Origin: Balneola sp. MJW-20
GTDB lineage: Bacteria; Bacteroidota; Rhodothermia; Balneolales; Balneolaceae
Direction: 5' to 3'
Assembly: GCF_040811775.1 (NCBI RefSeq)
Contig: NZ_JBFNXW010000001.1
Location: 186,001-250,000, forward strand
Length of the DNA: 64,000 nt
In this document: one piece after another, positions 37,905 through 46,809 of the stretch
Position numbering within the stretch: position 1 is the first letter of the stretch
Layout: each line of letters begins with the position of its first letter
Position numbers and translations under genes: made by a program
Notes under the pieces: model-generated
What the model saw: the letters and a program-made list of their open reading frames with translations, nothing else
The model's database searches: none
What the model was told of the DNA's origin: nothing

Positions 37905-38033
37905 AATGGCCTCCTTTTCTTTTGAAACAGATTATTTAAGCATAATCATTTTGGGTATCCATCGGTATAGGTGAAAACATTACTTTGTAAGCAGAATCTA
38001 AGGCCAGAAAGTGAGGTGAGGATAAACTAAAGC

Positions 38034-38996
38034 CTATTTAAGAGTCTGTTCTGCCCATTGAAAGATCTTAGCATAAACCTTATCTCTGACCGGTTTTTCA
38101 GATAACATAAGGTCATGCATTCCGTTTTCGATCTCAGTCATGGTAATTTCTCCGGCTAATTTCTTAGCATACTTCCGGATATGATCAACATTCAGCACCG
38201 CGTCCACTGTTTTTAATATTCCGGTCCATTCATTTTCCCGATGGGAGGCATGGCTGTGCAGTATCAGCACAGGCACCTCTAAGGATAGACCATTCTGAAT
38301 TTTCTTTTGAGCTATATGGACAGCATGTATGAAGCCCAGACTTATCTTTGGTATGCCGTGAGGCTTCCATTCCAGAGAATAATCCCACTCACCATAATGA
38401 TCTTTATGGATACTATATCCGTAGAGCCGGGAAAACCGGCTTGGAATCTTTATATCCGGGAATAAACGACCCAGAAAGGAGAGAAAAGGGATCGCTAATT
38501 TGGTTTCCAGGTCTCCCAGATTGAATTCAAAAAAGGGACTGTTACATATAACAGCCTGAAACAGATCGCTTTCCCTGTGACTACCGGCATAATTGGTCAC
38601 AATAAGTCCACCGGTAGAATGCCCCATTAAAAGCGTTTTACTGGATCCTTCGGACCGGATGATCTTCAGAGCCAGTCCGATCTCTTCATCGTATTCCCGG
38701 AGCGACCGGACGTTGTGTACTTTCTGATGACCGAGTAATGATCTGCCGTATTTCCTGAGGTCAAGAGCATAGAAGTTATATCCTTTCTCATTGAAGCTTT
38801 TAGCCATTTCCGCCTGGAAGAAATAATCATTGAATCCGTGTATATATAAAACGGCCTTTGAGCATTCAGGCTGAGCAGTCCGGCGAATTAAGGTGGCGAT
38901 GACCTTTCCCTCGTAGTCATCGGTCAGGCCTAAGGTCTTTTGCTGAAATTCGTCCCCAAGTATATCCTTTGAGTAATAGGAATCAGAATTGCTCAT
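38034..38996 (-). CDS. Alpha/beta hydrolase (lysophospholipase-like)
   Basis: The 320-residue protein belongs to the serine aminopeptidase/lysophospholipase group: VLYIHGFNDYFFQ with the oxyanion region, NFYALDLRKYGRS, the nucleophile elbow LLMGHSTGGLI, the Asp region VPVLILHSHAS, and the terminal His in IENGMHDLMLS. It is likely cytoplasmic and hydrolyses an acyl ester. Its ATG overlaps the stop of a GIY-YIG gene by four bases. Confidence 0.9.
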   Translation of the reverse strand: MSNSDSYYSKDILGDEFQQKTLGLTDDYEGKVIATLIRRTAQPECSKAVLYIHGFNDYFFQAEMAKSFNEKGYNFYALDLRKYGRSLLGHQKVHNVRSLREYDEEIGLALKIIRSEGSSKTLLMGHSTGGLIVTNYAGSHRESDLFQAVICNSPFFEFNLGDLETKLAIPFLSFLGRLFPDIKIPSRFSRLYGYSIHKDHYGEWDYSLEWKPHGIPKISLGFIHAVHIAQKKIQNGLSLEVPVLILHSHASHRENEWTGILKTVDAVLNVDHIRKYAKKLAGEITMTEIENGMHDLMLSEKPVRDKVYAKIFQWAEQTLK

Positions 38997-39265
38997 TGAT
39001 CGTCAGAATTTTCATTTATCCCGGATCGAACCAGTCCTTCTTTTTCCTCTTTGCTGAACTGCTTTATCTCGTACTCTCTTTTGCAGGCTTCAGAACGGTT
39101 TGAATGTTCCTCAACATGGACCAGGATCTCAGGTTCATGCGCACGAAAATACTTTGCCCCATTTCCTTTAGAGTGCTGATGCCATCTTCGGATCAGATGA
39201 TTGGTGCAGCCTGTGTACAGGCTTCCGTCGGTGCAACGAATGATGTATACGTACCAGTTGATCAT
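38993..39265 (-). CDS. GIY-YIG nuclease-domain protein (UPF0213-like)
   Basis: The 90-residue protein is a minimal GIY-YIG domain: WYVYIIRCTDGSLYTGCTN (the GIY/YIG strands appear as YVY and YTG), then RRWHQHSKGNGAKYFRAH with catalytic Arg and His, and a conserved Glu in SEACKREYEIK. Such stand-alone proteins are common and their cleavage targets are unknown. ATG 39265 is preferred to TTG 39271. Confidence 0.9.
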   Translation of the reverse strand: MINWYVYIIRCTDGSLYTGCTNHLIRRWHQHSKGNGAKYFRAHEPEILVHVEEHSNRSEACKREYEIKQFSKEEKEGLVRSGINENSDDQ

Positions 39266-39375
39266 AACCAAAGGAATTCATTAAGCGGTCAAGGTAAGAA
39301 TGCATGAAATCAAAATCACAGTTCATTCCTGTACCGAGGCATCTTCAAAATGGAATGCTTGATCGTCAGCTGAAC

Positions 39376-41556
39376 TTACCACTTTAGTTTGATACCGCCA
39401 TTGATCACAAAACCATCTACCGGTGCATAAATATCCCTGAATTGCGGCTGATCAATGCTTCCGGTATAAATGCTGTCGAAGGCCGTCTGTCGGGTATCCA
39501 GAAAATTCTCAAAATTGAGAAAGACAGAAAGGTTTTCACTAAGCACTTTTTCAGTCATCACTCCTGTGATCCAGTAAGATCTTCCTTCAGATCCGTCATT
39601 CAGCTGCTGGGGACTGAAGAAATAAGCTTCCAGTCCTATCCAGAAGTTTTCGTGTTTTTCGTACATCAGCACATTGTTCAGCCGGTGTCGGGCGACCAGC
39701 GGGAATTCCGAGGTTTCTCCGTTGTAATGCTGCTGTACATTGGCATTGGTATAACCTACAAAGAGTTTAAGATCGCGGTAGGTCCATTTCAAATTAACCT
39801 CCACTCCTTTGGTATCCACAAATCCGTCGGGCTGGATGTATTCATATCCGCTGCCGGCAGCACTCAGGACCAGGGGATCCTGAATGCGGGTGTAAAAGAA
39901 CAGCACATTGCTGCTCATTGTGATCTCATCGGTGACCGGGAAACGATAATTGATGTCGAAATTACCTCCGGCTGATCGTTCGGCTTCCAGCAGGCGTGTA
40001 TCCAAAGGCTGAATATTCTGAAACTGAATGCGTTCGGCATCTTCGGAAAATACGGTAGGTACCTTATAACCCAGACCACCTCCCAAACGCAGGGTAAGTT
40101 GCTGGGAAGGCTCGGCCATCAGAGATAAACGGGGAAGGACGAAAGAACCGTATTCGCTATGTTTGTCGAAGCGAAAACCGGTCTCAAGGGTCCATATCCT
40201 GCTGAGAGAACTCGTATTCTGCAGGAAGGTTCCGATGGTGGCGTCGGTAAAATCCAGCGGTTCACCACCGGCTCCCTGCGTCTGATCAAAGCGGTCGGTC
40301 CAAAGGTTAAGTCCGGCTATCCACTCGGTTTCACTCCCGGTAATGCTGATGTTGGCCTCACTGAAAGAAGAGAACTGAGAGCCGGCAAAGATATAATCCG
40401 GTATGGTAATGGTCCGGTCAAACAGACTGCTGCTGTTTTTAAGGGTCAGCACGGATCGATCATTAAACCGGTGCTGTAGCTGGAACAGGCTGGAAATACG
40501 GTCTGTCTCGTTGCGTTCAAAATAGAGTCCGGCAGAACGCTCTCCCTCAATGTAATCGGTGTTCCCTCCAAGCCGGTCTTCCGTGGTCAGATTTAATCCG
40601 AAATTAAGGGTGGTCTTTCCAAGATAAAGAAAAAGACGGGGATTCAGCGTGAACCGGTCAAATTCCGGTATGGCAGATAAACCGATGCCGGCCGGATCAT
40701 AAGCTGTGCCATGATTATAGGATGCAAAGACAGTTGCACCGGTTTTACCGTATTTTTGGGAATAAAACGTGCTGGCATCCAATCCGAGGGCAGAAGTACC
40801 GTTCAGCATGAAACTCAGTTCGGGTTCATCTTCGGGGGTTTTAGAGATGAGGTTGACCAAACCGGCAATGGCTCCGCCGCCATAAAGGGTGGAGGAAGCT
40901 CCTTTGATAAGTTCAACCTGTTTGAGGTCCAGCGGAGCGATCTGCATCAGGCTGAGTCCGCCGGAATACCCGGAATATAAGGGCAGGCCGTCTCTAAGGA
41001 GTTGGGTGTATTTCCCGTCCAGTCCCTGTATCCGGATGCTGGAATTGTAGCTGGTAGCAGAGGTCTGCTGGGTCTGTACCCCGGTGCTTTCGTTCAGGAG
41101 CATGCGAATATCTCCGGGTTTCATATTTCCCTTTTCGGAGAGCTCTTCGCCGGCAATAAATTCCACTCTGGTTGGGCTGTCTTCAATGGTCCTGCTGCTT
41201 CGGGTGGAGTTCACGAATATCACTTCCATCTCTTCTTCGCTGTAGGATAGCGCGAAAGTCTCGTTTTGTTGTGATGCGGGCAGGGGAAAATTTCGTTCCA
41301 GAGACAAGGTCTCATATCCGACATAACTGATGGTGATCCTGAAAGAACCTGAAGGGATGCCGGTGATGCGCACCTTTCCGTCCACACCGGACACATTGCC
41401 TTTATCCAGTTCGGGAAAAAATACGGTCACACCGGTCAGCGGCTCCTGACTTTGCCTGTCAATGATCTTTGCTTCGAAAACATGCTGGGCATTCAGAACC
41501 GGACCGATAGCAGATAATAGTGTTGCAAAGCACAGGTATCGCAGTAAGGTGATCAT
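39376..41556 (-). CDS. TonB-dependent receptor with carboxypeptidase-like regulatory domain
   Basis: The 726-residue outer-membrane protein has a signal peptide (TLLRYLCFATLLSAIGPVLNAQ) and a CarboxypepD_reg-like domain at about residues 28-95 (SQEPLTGVTVFFPELDKGNV; ISYVGYETLSL). The plug follows at about 120-235 (LNESTGVQTQQTSATSYNSS; IRIQGLDGKYTQLLRDGLPL; ASSTLYGGGAIAGLVNLISK), then a 22-strand-type barrel. It imports an unknown ligand with TonB energy. No SusD partner is adjacent and no cobalamin riboswitch was seen upstream, so a glycan or vitamin role cannot be claimed. Confidence 0.94.
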   Translation of the reverse strand: MITLLRYLCFATLLSAIGPVLNAQHVFEAKIIDRQSQEPLTGVTVFFPELDKGNVSGVDGKVRITGIPSGSFRITISYVGYETLSLERNFPLPASQQNETFALSYSEEEMEVIFVNSTRSSRTIEDSPTRVEFIAGEELSEKGNMKPGDIRMLLNESTGVQTQQTSATSYNSSIRIQGLDGKYTQLLRDGLPLYSGYSGGLSLMQIAPLDLKQVELIKGASSTLYGGGAIAGLVNLISKTPEDEPELSFMLNGTSALGLDASTFYSQKYGKTGATVFASYNHGTAYDPAGIGLSAIPEFDRFTLNPRLFLYLGKTTLNFGLNLTTEDRLGGNTDYIEGERSAGLYFERNETDRISSLFQLQHRFNDRSVLTLKNSSSLFDRTITIPDYIFAGSQFSSFSEANISITGSETEWIAGLNLWTDRFDQTQGAGGEPLDFTDATIGTFLQNTSSLSRIWTLETGFRFDKHSEYGSFVLPRLSLMAEPSQQLTLRLGGGLGYKVPTVFSEDAERIQFQNIQPLDTRLLEAERSAGGNFDINYRFPVTDEITMSSNVLFFYTRIQDPLVLSAAGSGYEYIQPDGFVDTKGVEVNLKWTYRDLKLFVGYTNANVQQHYNGETSEFPLVARHRLNNVLMYEKHENFWIGLEAYFFSPQQLNDGSEGRSYWITGVMTEKVLSENLSVFLNFENFLDTRQTAFDSIYTGSIDQPQFRDIYAPVDGFVINGGIKLKW

Positions 41557-41768
41557 AAAATATTAAGCTATAAGATCATTTAATTGAGAACAGACAGGAT
41601 ACGGACTAATTGGAAAAGAAAATAAATGAATCGGGCTCAAAAGAGGGAGCCGATATGAGAGGGAGAATAAGAGTGTAAGTTACCAAAAGGCAGGCTTATA
41701 GCTGGTTCTTTCATGTGAATTAAAAAAAGATTATTGTGATCGGGTTAAGATCATTTAAGCGTAATACC

Positions 41769-42857
41769 ATGACATTTATTAAATCAGCAGCGGCTTGTCT
41801 TCTATTCATGGTATTTTTTCATGGCCCGGTTTCTTATGCGTATCAGAACGAAACCGTACCTGATCCCTCATCAGCCTTGTTTGATAGCGAGGAAACACTG
41901 AACATACAACTGGAAGGGGATATCAGATCTCTGCTCAGAGACCGTGGAGAAGATCCTGATTATCATATCCTGAAACTTCATGTTCAGAATAAGGGTCAGG
42001 AGGAATTGCTGGAGCTAAGGGTACGGGTACGGGGTAATTTTCGCCGTCTGAGGAAGAACTGTGATACACCGCCTCTCAAATTCAATTTTAAAAAGCATGA
42101 GGTACCTGATCATTCACTATTTGCCGGCCAACCGGAGCTGAAGCTGGTGGTACCCTGCAAAGGAGAACAGTACGTGCTCCGGGAATATCTTACCTATAAG
42201 CTGTATAATTTATTTACCGACTACAGTTTCAATGTTCGGCTGGTTCGCTTCACCTTTAATGATACCGGTAGTAAAGAGGTATCTGATCCGCAATATGGAT
42301 TTCTGATCGAGGACAAAGAAGTGCTGGCTTCACGAAATAACGCCTCCTTATCAGAGCGCATGAATTTAAGACCGGAAGTCGTTGATCCTGAATCGTTTTA
42401 CAGGCTGAGCGTTTTTGCCTATATGATCGGCAATACGGACTGGTCCATTCAGTATCTGCATAATATTGAGATGCTGTTTCTGAACGAAGACAAACTGTTG
42501 GTGGCAGTCCCATATGATTTTGACCTGGTAGGGCTGGTCTCCAGTCCTTATGCAAAGCCCTCACCGGCGCTAAAGCTCCGTTCGGTCCGGGAACGGGTGT
42601 ACCGCGGGTATTGCCTGGAAGATCTGAGAGTACTGAACAATACCTTTGATCAGTTTCAAAAACTAAGACCGGAGATCTATAGGTTAATACGGGAAGATAG
42701 CCTGACCGATGATCGGTTTAAGGATTTTGCCTCAGGCTACCTGGATGATTTTTACGAGATCCTGAATGATAAAAAGAAAAAGAACAGGGCATTCAGCTAT
42801 CCATGCAACGATTATGGAACCGGTAATGTGGTGATCAGCGGGATGCAGGGTGGATGA
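41769..42857 (+). CDS. Exported CotH-like (atypical kinase fold) protein
   Basis: The 362-residue product has a signal peptide (FIKSAAACLLFMVFFHGPVSYA), then a region with the order of CotH kinase domains. VRVRGNFRRLRK and PLKFNFKK match the RGN and KPLKFKF part; LREYLTYKLYNLF, YGFLIEDKEVL match the YGxYLxxE part; and GNTDWSIQYLHNIEML followed by VAVPYDFDLVGL correspond to the catalytic N/D and DxD region. CotH proteins phosphorylate spore-coat or secreted proteins; the similarity here is remote. ATG 41769 begins the signal. The cyclase-PycTM gene starts about 100-140 bases downstream on the same strand. Confidence 0.7.
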   Translation: MTFIKSAAACLLFMVFFHGPVSYAYQNETVPDPSSALFDSEETLNIQLEGDIRSLLRDRGEDPDYHILKLHVQNKGQEELLELRVRVRGNFRRLRKNCDTPPLKFNFKKHEVPDHSLFAGQPELKLVVPCKGEQYVLREYLTYKLYNLFTDYSFNVRLVRFTFNDTGSKEVSDPQYGFLIEDKEVLASRNNASLSERMNLRPEVVDPESFYRLSVFAYMIGNTDWSIQYLHNIEMLFLNEDKLLVAVPYDFDLVGLVSSPYAKPSPALKLRSVRERVYRGYCLEDLRVLNNTFDQFQKLRPEIYRLIREDSLTDDRFKDFASGYLDDFYEILNDKKKKNRAFSYPCNDYGTGNVVISGMQGG

Positions 42858-42997
42858 TCAGAACACACATTTTCGGGGATGACAGGGGAGAATTACCCTT
42901 ATCTTTTAATTTTTTTTGATACATTCGTACTGAAGTTCATCAGAAACAGGGTATAATTATCACAGACAAAAAAAATATCAGACTTCTTGCTGCCGTC

Positions 42998-44068
42998 ATG
43001 TTTGCCGACATCGTCGGTTATTCCAAAATGATGCAATCGGATGAGGAGAAAGCCAAGTCCCTGAGAGACCGGCAACGTACTGTATTGGAGAAGTATCTTT
43101 CGCGTTATCATGGACATGTGATGCAGTATTACGGGGACGGAGCCCTGATCATGTTTGGAAGCGCCCTTCAGGCTGTAAAATGCGCAAAGGATGTTCAGCA
43201 GGAGCTTATGGAAGATCCGGAGGTTCCTCACCGCATCGGCATTCATTCCGGAGATATAGTCTACGACGATGAGGGGATATACGGGGATGCCGTGAATGTG
43301 GCCTCACGTATACAGTCACTCGGTATTCCCGGTTCGGTCATGATCTCCGAAAATGTATTTAATGAGATCAGGAATCACAACGGACTGCGCGCGGAATCAT
43401 TCGGTGAACACTCGCTGAAGAATATTTCAGATCCCGTCAGTATTTATTCTGTTGTACATGAAAATGAGGGACTGAAAGGGGATGACTCTCAGACAGGTAC
43501 AGTTCAGGGATCCGATGAGGATGAGTCTGAAACTAAATTAGGCTCCCGCAAGCGTGGGGTGTCGGATATGTTTCGCACTTCTTACCGGAATCATATCGAG
43601 CTGAGTGCCATAGCGGATAATAAGTCCAACATTATGATCAGCATTAATGGGATCAGTATCTCAATCATCATCGCGACGGTATCCGGTCAGATCGATTCCA
43701 ACCCATGGCTGCTGTTACCCACAGCTATCCTTTTGCTCACCTGTCTGATGTCGCTGATATTTGCAGTTCTGGCTGCCCGTCCTCGTGTCAGCAAGGAGAA
43801 GGTGACCCTTGAGGATGTGCGTTCGAACCGGTCTAATATCCTGTTCTTCGGAAATTTCCACAGCATGGACCGGGATGATTATGTGACCGGGATTGAAGAG
43901 CTGATGAGCGATAGTGAACGGATGTACAATACTATGGCCAGGGATATTCATAGTCTCGGGGGAGTTCTTTCCAAAAAATTCAATCTCCTGCGCATTGCCT
44001 ACAATATCTTTATGGCAGGACTGGTCATATCGGTGGGTAGTTTTCTGCTGGTGTATGTTTTGAGCTGA
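42998..44068 (+). CDS. Nucleotidyl cyclase fused to Pycsar-type transmembrane effector (PycTM)
   Basis: The 356-residue protein joins two modules. Residues 1-155 form a class III cyclase domain: metal-binding Asp4 (MFADIVGYSKMM) and Asp47 (YYGDGALIMF), with Asn100 and Arg104 (DAVNVASRIQ) stabilising the transition state. The usual adenine-specifying Lys and Asp positions read Gln43 and Gly93 by eye. After an acidic linker, residues 193-356 match the Pycsar effector domain (DUF5706): HIELSAIADNKSNIMISING, a helix, LLPTAILLLTCLMSLIF, LAARPRV, NILFFGNFHSM, ARDIHSLGGVLSKKFNLLR, and a last membrane helix. The enzyme would make a cyclic nucleotide that gates its own membrane domain. Family similarity continues upstream of this ATG (IRLLAAV), so the true start may be ATT 42956. 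Confidence 0.9.
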   Translation: MFADIVGYSKMMQSDEEKAKSLRDRQRTVLEKYLSRYHGHVMQYYGDGALIMFGSALQAVKCAKDVQQELMEDPEVPHRIGIHSGDIVYDDEGIYGDAVNVASRIQSLGIPGSVMISENVFNEIRNHNGLRAESFGEHSLKNISDPVSIYSVVHENEGLKGDDSQTGTVQGSDEDESETKLGSRKRGVSDMFRTSYRNHIELSAIADNKSNIMISINGISISIIIATVSGQIDSNPWLLLPTAILLLTCLMSLIFAVLAARPRVSKEKVTLEDVRSNRSNILFFGNFHSMDRDDYVTGIEELMSDSERMYNTMARDIHSLGGVLSKKFNLLRIAYNIFMAGLVISVGSFLLVYVLS

Positions 44069-44119
44069 TGGATGTTAGCTGATAGTTGGAATATGAAAGT
44101 AGCTCTGGCGCTAGTCGGT

Positions 44120-44608
44120 TCAGACGCTGTCTGAAGGTTCAGAGGTCGCTTCTGACTGCATTTTACCTGACTCCTTCATCAACGCCCACAAACCCCATGC
44201 ACCCCAAATTGCAATGAGGGGTAGTACGATCCAGTATGGGGCCTCATCCGCCAGGTTCCACCCGCTTGCATCTCTTGCATCCACAACGGTTGCTAAACAA
44301 ACAACAGGCCAGTAGAGGGTGATGCCAAGGCCTGCTGCGAATATAAGATGACCCCACACACGCGAGAGCATGTGACCGATCAGACCTGCCAGCAGGATGG
44401 GGATGTAAGTAAGCAGGTCGGCGAGGGCAAACCCGTAAAAAAAGGCTGTACCTACTTCGGTTATGGTTTCAGCCGGTTCCTGAGTTCCCATACTCACTCC
44501 TATCTCGTACCCGAATGCTGGGATTGCCTGGGCATAGATCAGATATATCAGGAGTAACCAGCCTGGTACCTGAAGCATCCAGAAGGATCTGTTGTGTCGG
44601 ACCTTCAT
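44120..44608 (-). CDS. Hypothetical membrane protein, four helices
   Basis: The 162-residue protein has four hydrophobic segments (FWMLQVPGWLLLIYLIYAQA; ALADLLTYIPILLAGLIG; HLIFAAGLGITLYWPVVC; YWIVLPLIAIWGAWGLWALM) and a short acidic tail (SEATSEPSDSV). No family is recognised. It is convergent with the cyclase-PycTM gene, 51 bases away, so it is probably not part of that unit. Confidence 0.7.
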   Translation of the reverse strand: MKVRHNRSFWMLQVPGWLLLIYLIYAQAIPAFGYEIGVSMGTQEPAETITEVGTAFFYGFALADLLTYIPILLAGLIGHMLSRVWGHLIFAAGLGITLYWPVVCLATVVDARDASGWNLADEAPYWIVLPLIAIWGAWGLWALMKESGKMQSEATSEPSDSV

Positions 44609-44776
44609 ATTGTCATGATCCCAGCAACCCGGTTTATGTCATGTGGTGCCCCGAGGCCGCTGGAGAATTGGTTATTCTTAAAGTAGCAGAATTAGATCCT
44701 TAGAAGCAATAAAGATAGGGCAGGACTGCTGGATATTTCGAAGCTGACCATTACCTGCCGGGCCGCAGATCCCTGT

Positions 44777-45172
44777 CTATAACATTTCAACGATCATCAT
44801 ATTATTCCCACAGGTGTCGTCGAAGATGGCTGCTTTTGCCATGCCCATCTCGGTCGGCTTCATGCTGAATTCAACTCCCAGTCCGGACAAGCGCTTATAC
44901 TCTGCCTCAACATCATCTACTCTGAACTGGGTGTAAGGCATGCCGGCATCTTTGATGGCTTCCTGGTAGACCTTTGCAGGCTCAAAATGATTGGGCGCAG
45001 GTTCAAGCAGTAATTCCGGCCCGTCCTGATCCTCGGCCGAAACCACGGTCAGCCAGCGGTTACCTCCGCCCAGTGGAAGATCCTGTTTCTTTATAAAACC
45101 CAGCTTTCCTGTATAAAACCTGAGTGCTTTTTCCTGGTCCCTGACAGGTATCCCCACTACTTTGATTTTCAT
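44777..45172 (-). CDS. VOC family (glyoxalase/bleomycin-resistance) protein
   Basis: The 131-residue protein has the vicinal-oxygen-chelate pattern: IKVVGIPVRDQEKALRFYTG with the first repeat, GNRWLTVVSAE, ELLLEPAPNHF with a metal-side Glu, YTQFRVDDVEAEYKRLSGLG as second repeat, and FDDTCGNNMMIVEML. Members include antibiotic-resistance, glyoxalase and dioxygenase proteins; substrate unknown. Its ATG overlaps the stop of a decayed AraC-type fragment. Confidence 0.92.
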   Translation of the reverse strand: MKIKVVGIPVRDQEKALRFYTGKLGFIKKQDLPLGGGNRWLTVVSAEDQDGPELLLEPAPNHFEPAKVYQEAIKDAGMPYTQFRVDDVEAEYKRLSGLGVEFSMKPTEMGMAKAAIFDDTCGNNMMIVEML

Positions 45173-45390
45173 GATCGTACGGGTTTATTGTGGTTTAGCT
45201 CAGGAATAATATCAACAATCGAAGTTTGAGTTGCTTGCGAAAGTTGTTGTTTTTGAAATCCGTCCGGCGTGATCCCGTTTCGACTTTTGGACAAATGATT
45301 GAATGAGCTTGGAATGTCATAGCCTATAGCAAAGCTGGTTTTTGAAACAGACATAGTATTGCTAAGGAATTTCTTAGCTCATTCGAACCG
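45169..45390 (-). pseudogene. Remnant of an AraC-family regulator (C-terminal HTH)
   Basis: In one minus-strand frame the translation reads RFE, a stop, AKKFLSNTMSVSKTSFAIGY, then DIPSSFNHLSKSRNGITPDG and FQKQ. This is the second helix-turn-helix of AraC/XylS regulators (AxxLLxxTxxSVSEIAxxxGY, then SSFxRxFKKxxGxTPxxFR). Two stops (TGA at 45378-45380 and TAA at 45391-45393) interrupt the domain and no ligand-binding part remains. The fragment ends in the ATGA overlap with the VOC gene. A small protein from ATG 45354 could still be translated, but the fold would be incomplete. Confidence 0.65.
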
Positions 45391-45718
45391 TTAATCGATA
45401 TGATGTGGTCGAAGGGTAATTCCATCTGATCCTGGTCATATCTTGCTGAAAAAATATTGGCATAAAGTATGATCCGATGCCGGGCACTAGCGTAAGCTTA
45501 TTATGGAATAGCTAAATAAACTATTAACCTCAATATTCAGATTATATCAAGAATCCGGAGCTTGATCTCTCTAGATTATATCCTGCCTGGAGTAGCTTCA
45601 ATTTCAAAATATACGTTAGCCTTCTGGACCCAAACAGATCATTGCATGCTTTAAATATTCTACTGGTGTGTATTCTGGCAGAATAATCACTACAGTCTGT
45701 ATATGATTAAGAGGGAAG
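45391..45718. other. Intergenic region without a recognisable gene
   Basis: This 328-base stretch between the AraC remnant and the downstream end of a hypothetical gene holds no frame with family similarity and no clear terminator. The codons just beyond the remnant (about 45391-45410) may be further decayed AraC sequence. Confidence 0.5.
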
Positions 45719-46579
45719 TTATTCCACTTTAACCGCTCTGACCAGCAGATCTTCATCCAGGGCCCCGATCTCCATATACTGTTCACCACTATCCAAAACT
45801 CTGAATCGAACAGATACGGTCTGATTAATTTCAATATTATAGGAAACAAATCTGGCAGGGATGGCACTCTCTCTTTCTTCACTGTCAATATTTCTTAATA
45901 ATCTTGTAGTCTTTGTTTTTGGATCATAAACATTAATTCTCGAGCGAAATGGGTGACGGGGTTTAAAGACCATTTGATCTTTAAACGGAACGGGTTTATC
46001 CAAACCCCATTCATCAATAAAATATGTTTTCGGCTGCCAGTTATACCTAATGATCTTATTTGTGCCATCTTCCCAAAACACTCTGACGTACGTGGTCCAT
46101 CTCCACCCATCCGGATCATGCCCGTGATTAGATAACTCATCAACCAGAAATGTGTTTTCTACTACATATTTAACAGGCTTAGGATCTGCAAGCAAAACAT
46201 CTTTGTGCATACCTAAATATTGTTCAACGTATTCATCCATATCCATAGGTGAATCGCCAAATATCTCTGCGATCTTTGTTTTGTCTTTTTGGATGGTTGC
46301 TTCTACAAGCTCAATAGATTTTAAATTACACTTTTGAACTCGTTCATCAGTCCGGTTGTCTGAGTAATTGTAAAGGTTTACAGAATTCGTTGAGATGGTC
46401 AATGTTGAATCATTAGCTGAGACATTGAAATGCACACCACTTTTTGTCCGATAATTTCCTTCATATACAGAATAGATGCCTAAACCATCAGATTTTAAAC
46501 CGGTCTCTCTTTCTGCTTGTATTAAGAGGTATGAAAGTGCTGTAATTATTAATATTGTTATGGTTGATATGAGCTTCAT
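45719..46579 (-). CDS. Hypothetical exported protein, beta-rich
   Basis: The 286-residue protein starts with a hydrophobic signal or anchor (STITILIITALSYLLIQA). Its body has alternating strands: SGVHFNVSANDSTLTIST, LKSIELVEATIQKDKT, WRWTTYVRVFWEDGTNKIIR, and RFVSYNIEINQTVSVRFRVL. No known family is recognised. A conserved-looking WRWTTYVRV/PKTYFIDEWG region might be a core. Function unknown, no operon partner. Confidence 0.65.
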   Translation of the reverse strand: MKLISTITILIITALSYLLIQAERETGLKSDGLGIYSVYEGNYRTKSGVHFNVSANDSTLTISTNSVNLYNYSDNRTDERVQKCNLKSIELVEATIQKDKTKIAEIFGDSPMDMDEYVEQYLGMHKDVLLADPKPVKYVVENTFLVDELSNHGHDPDGWRWTTYVRVFWEDGTNKIIRYNWQPKTYFIDEWGLDKPVPFKDQMVFKPRHPFRSRINVYDPKTKTTRLLRNIDSEERESAIPARFVSYNIEINQTVSVRFRVLDSGEQYMEIGALDEDLLVRAVKVE

Positions 46580-46809
46580 TATTATTAATTCATTCTGATT
46601 AATTACTGAAAGTATTCAATAACGACTTCGGAGCGGATGGTTTCACATGAGTAAAAGAGATCAGAAACAGTAAATTTAATAAATTTAAAATTGTGGAAAG
46701 CGCTACGGTGATTTATATAAATAGTTATACTTTTTCCACTTTTCTATAATCACAAACTGAGAGTAATTGATAGCTAAGACTGAGAGCCTGAGCTTTTTAG
46801 GAACTTAAT

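Noticed and set aside
41557-41768. Cobalamin riboswitch before the TonB receptor
   Set aside because: The gap is short and lacks the B12-box and conserved stems.
45616-45888. 90-codon minus-strand frame overlapping the hypothetical exported protein
   Set aside because: It overlaps the end of a longer, better-formed frame and looks like its out-of-frame shadow.
40000-46000. Phage-defence island around the cyclase-PycTM gene
   Set aside because: No other defence gene, integrase or transposase is recognisable nearby; the gene appears isolated.
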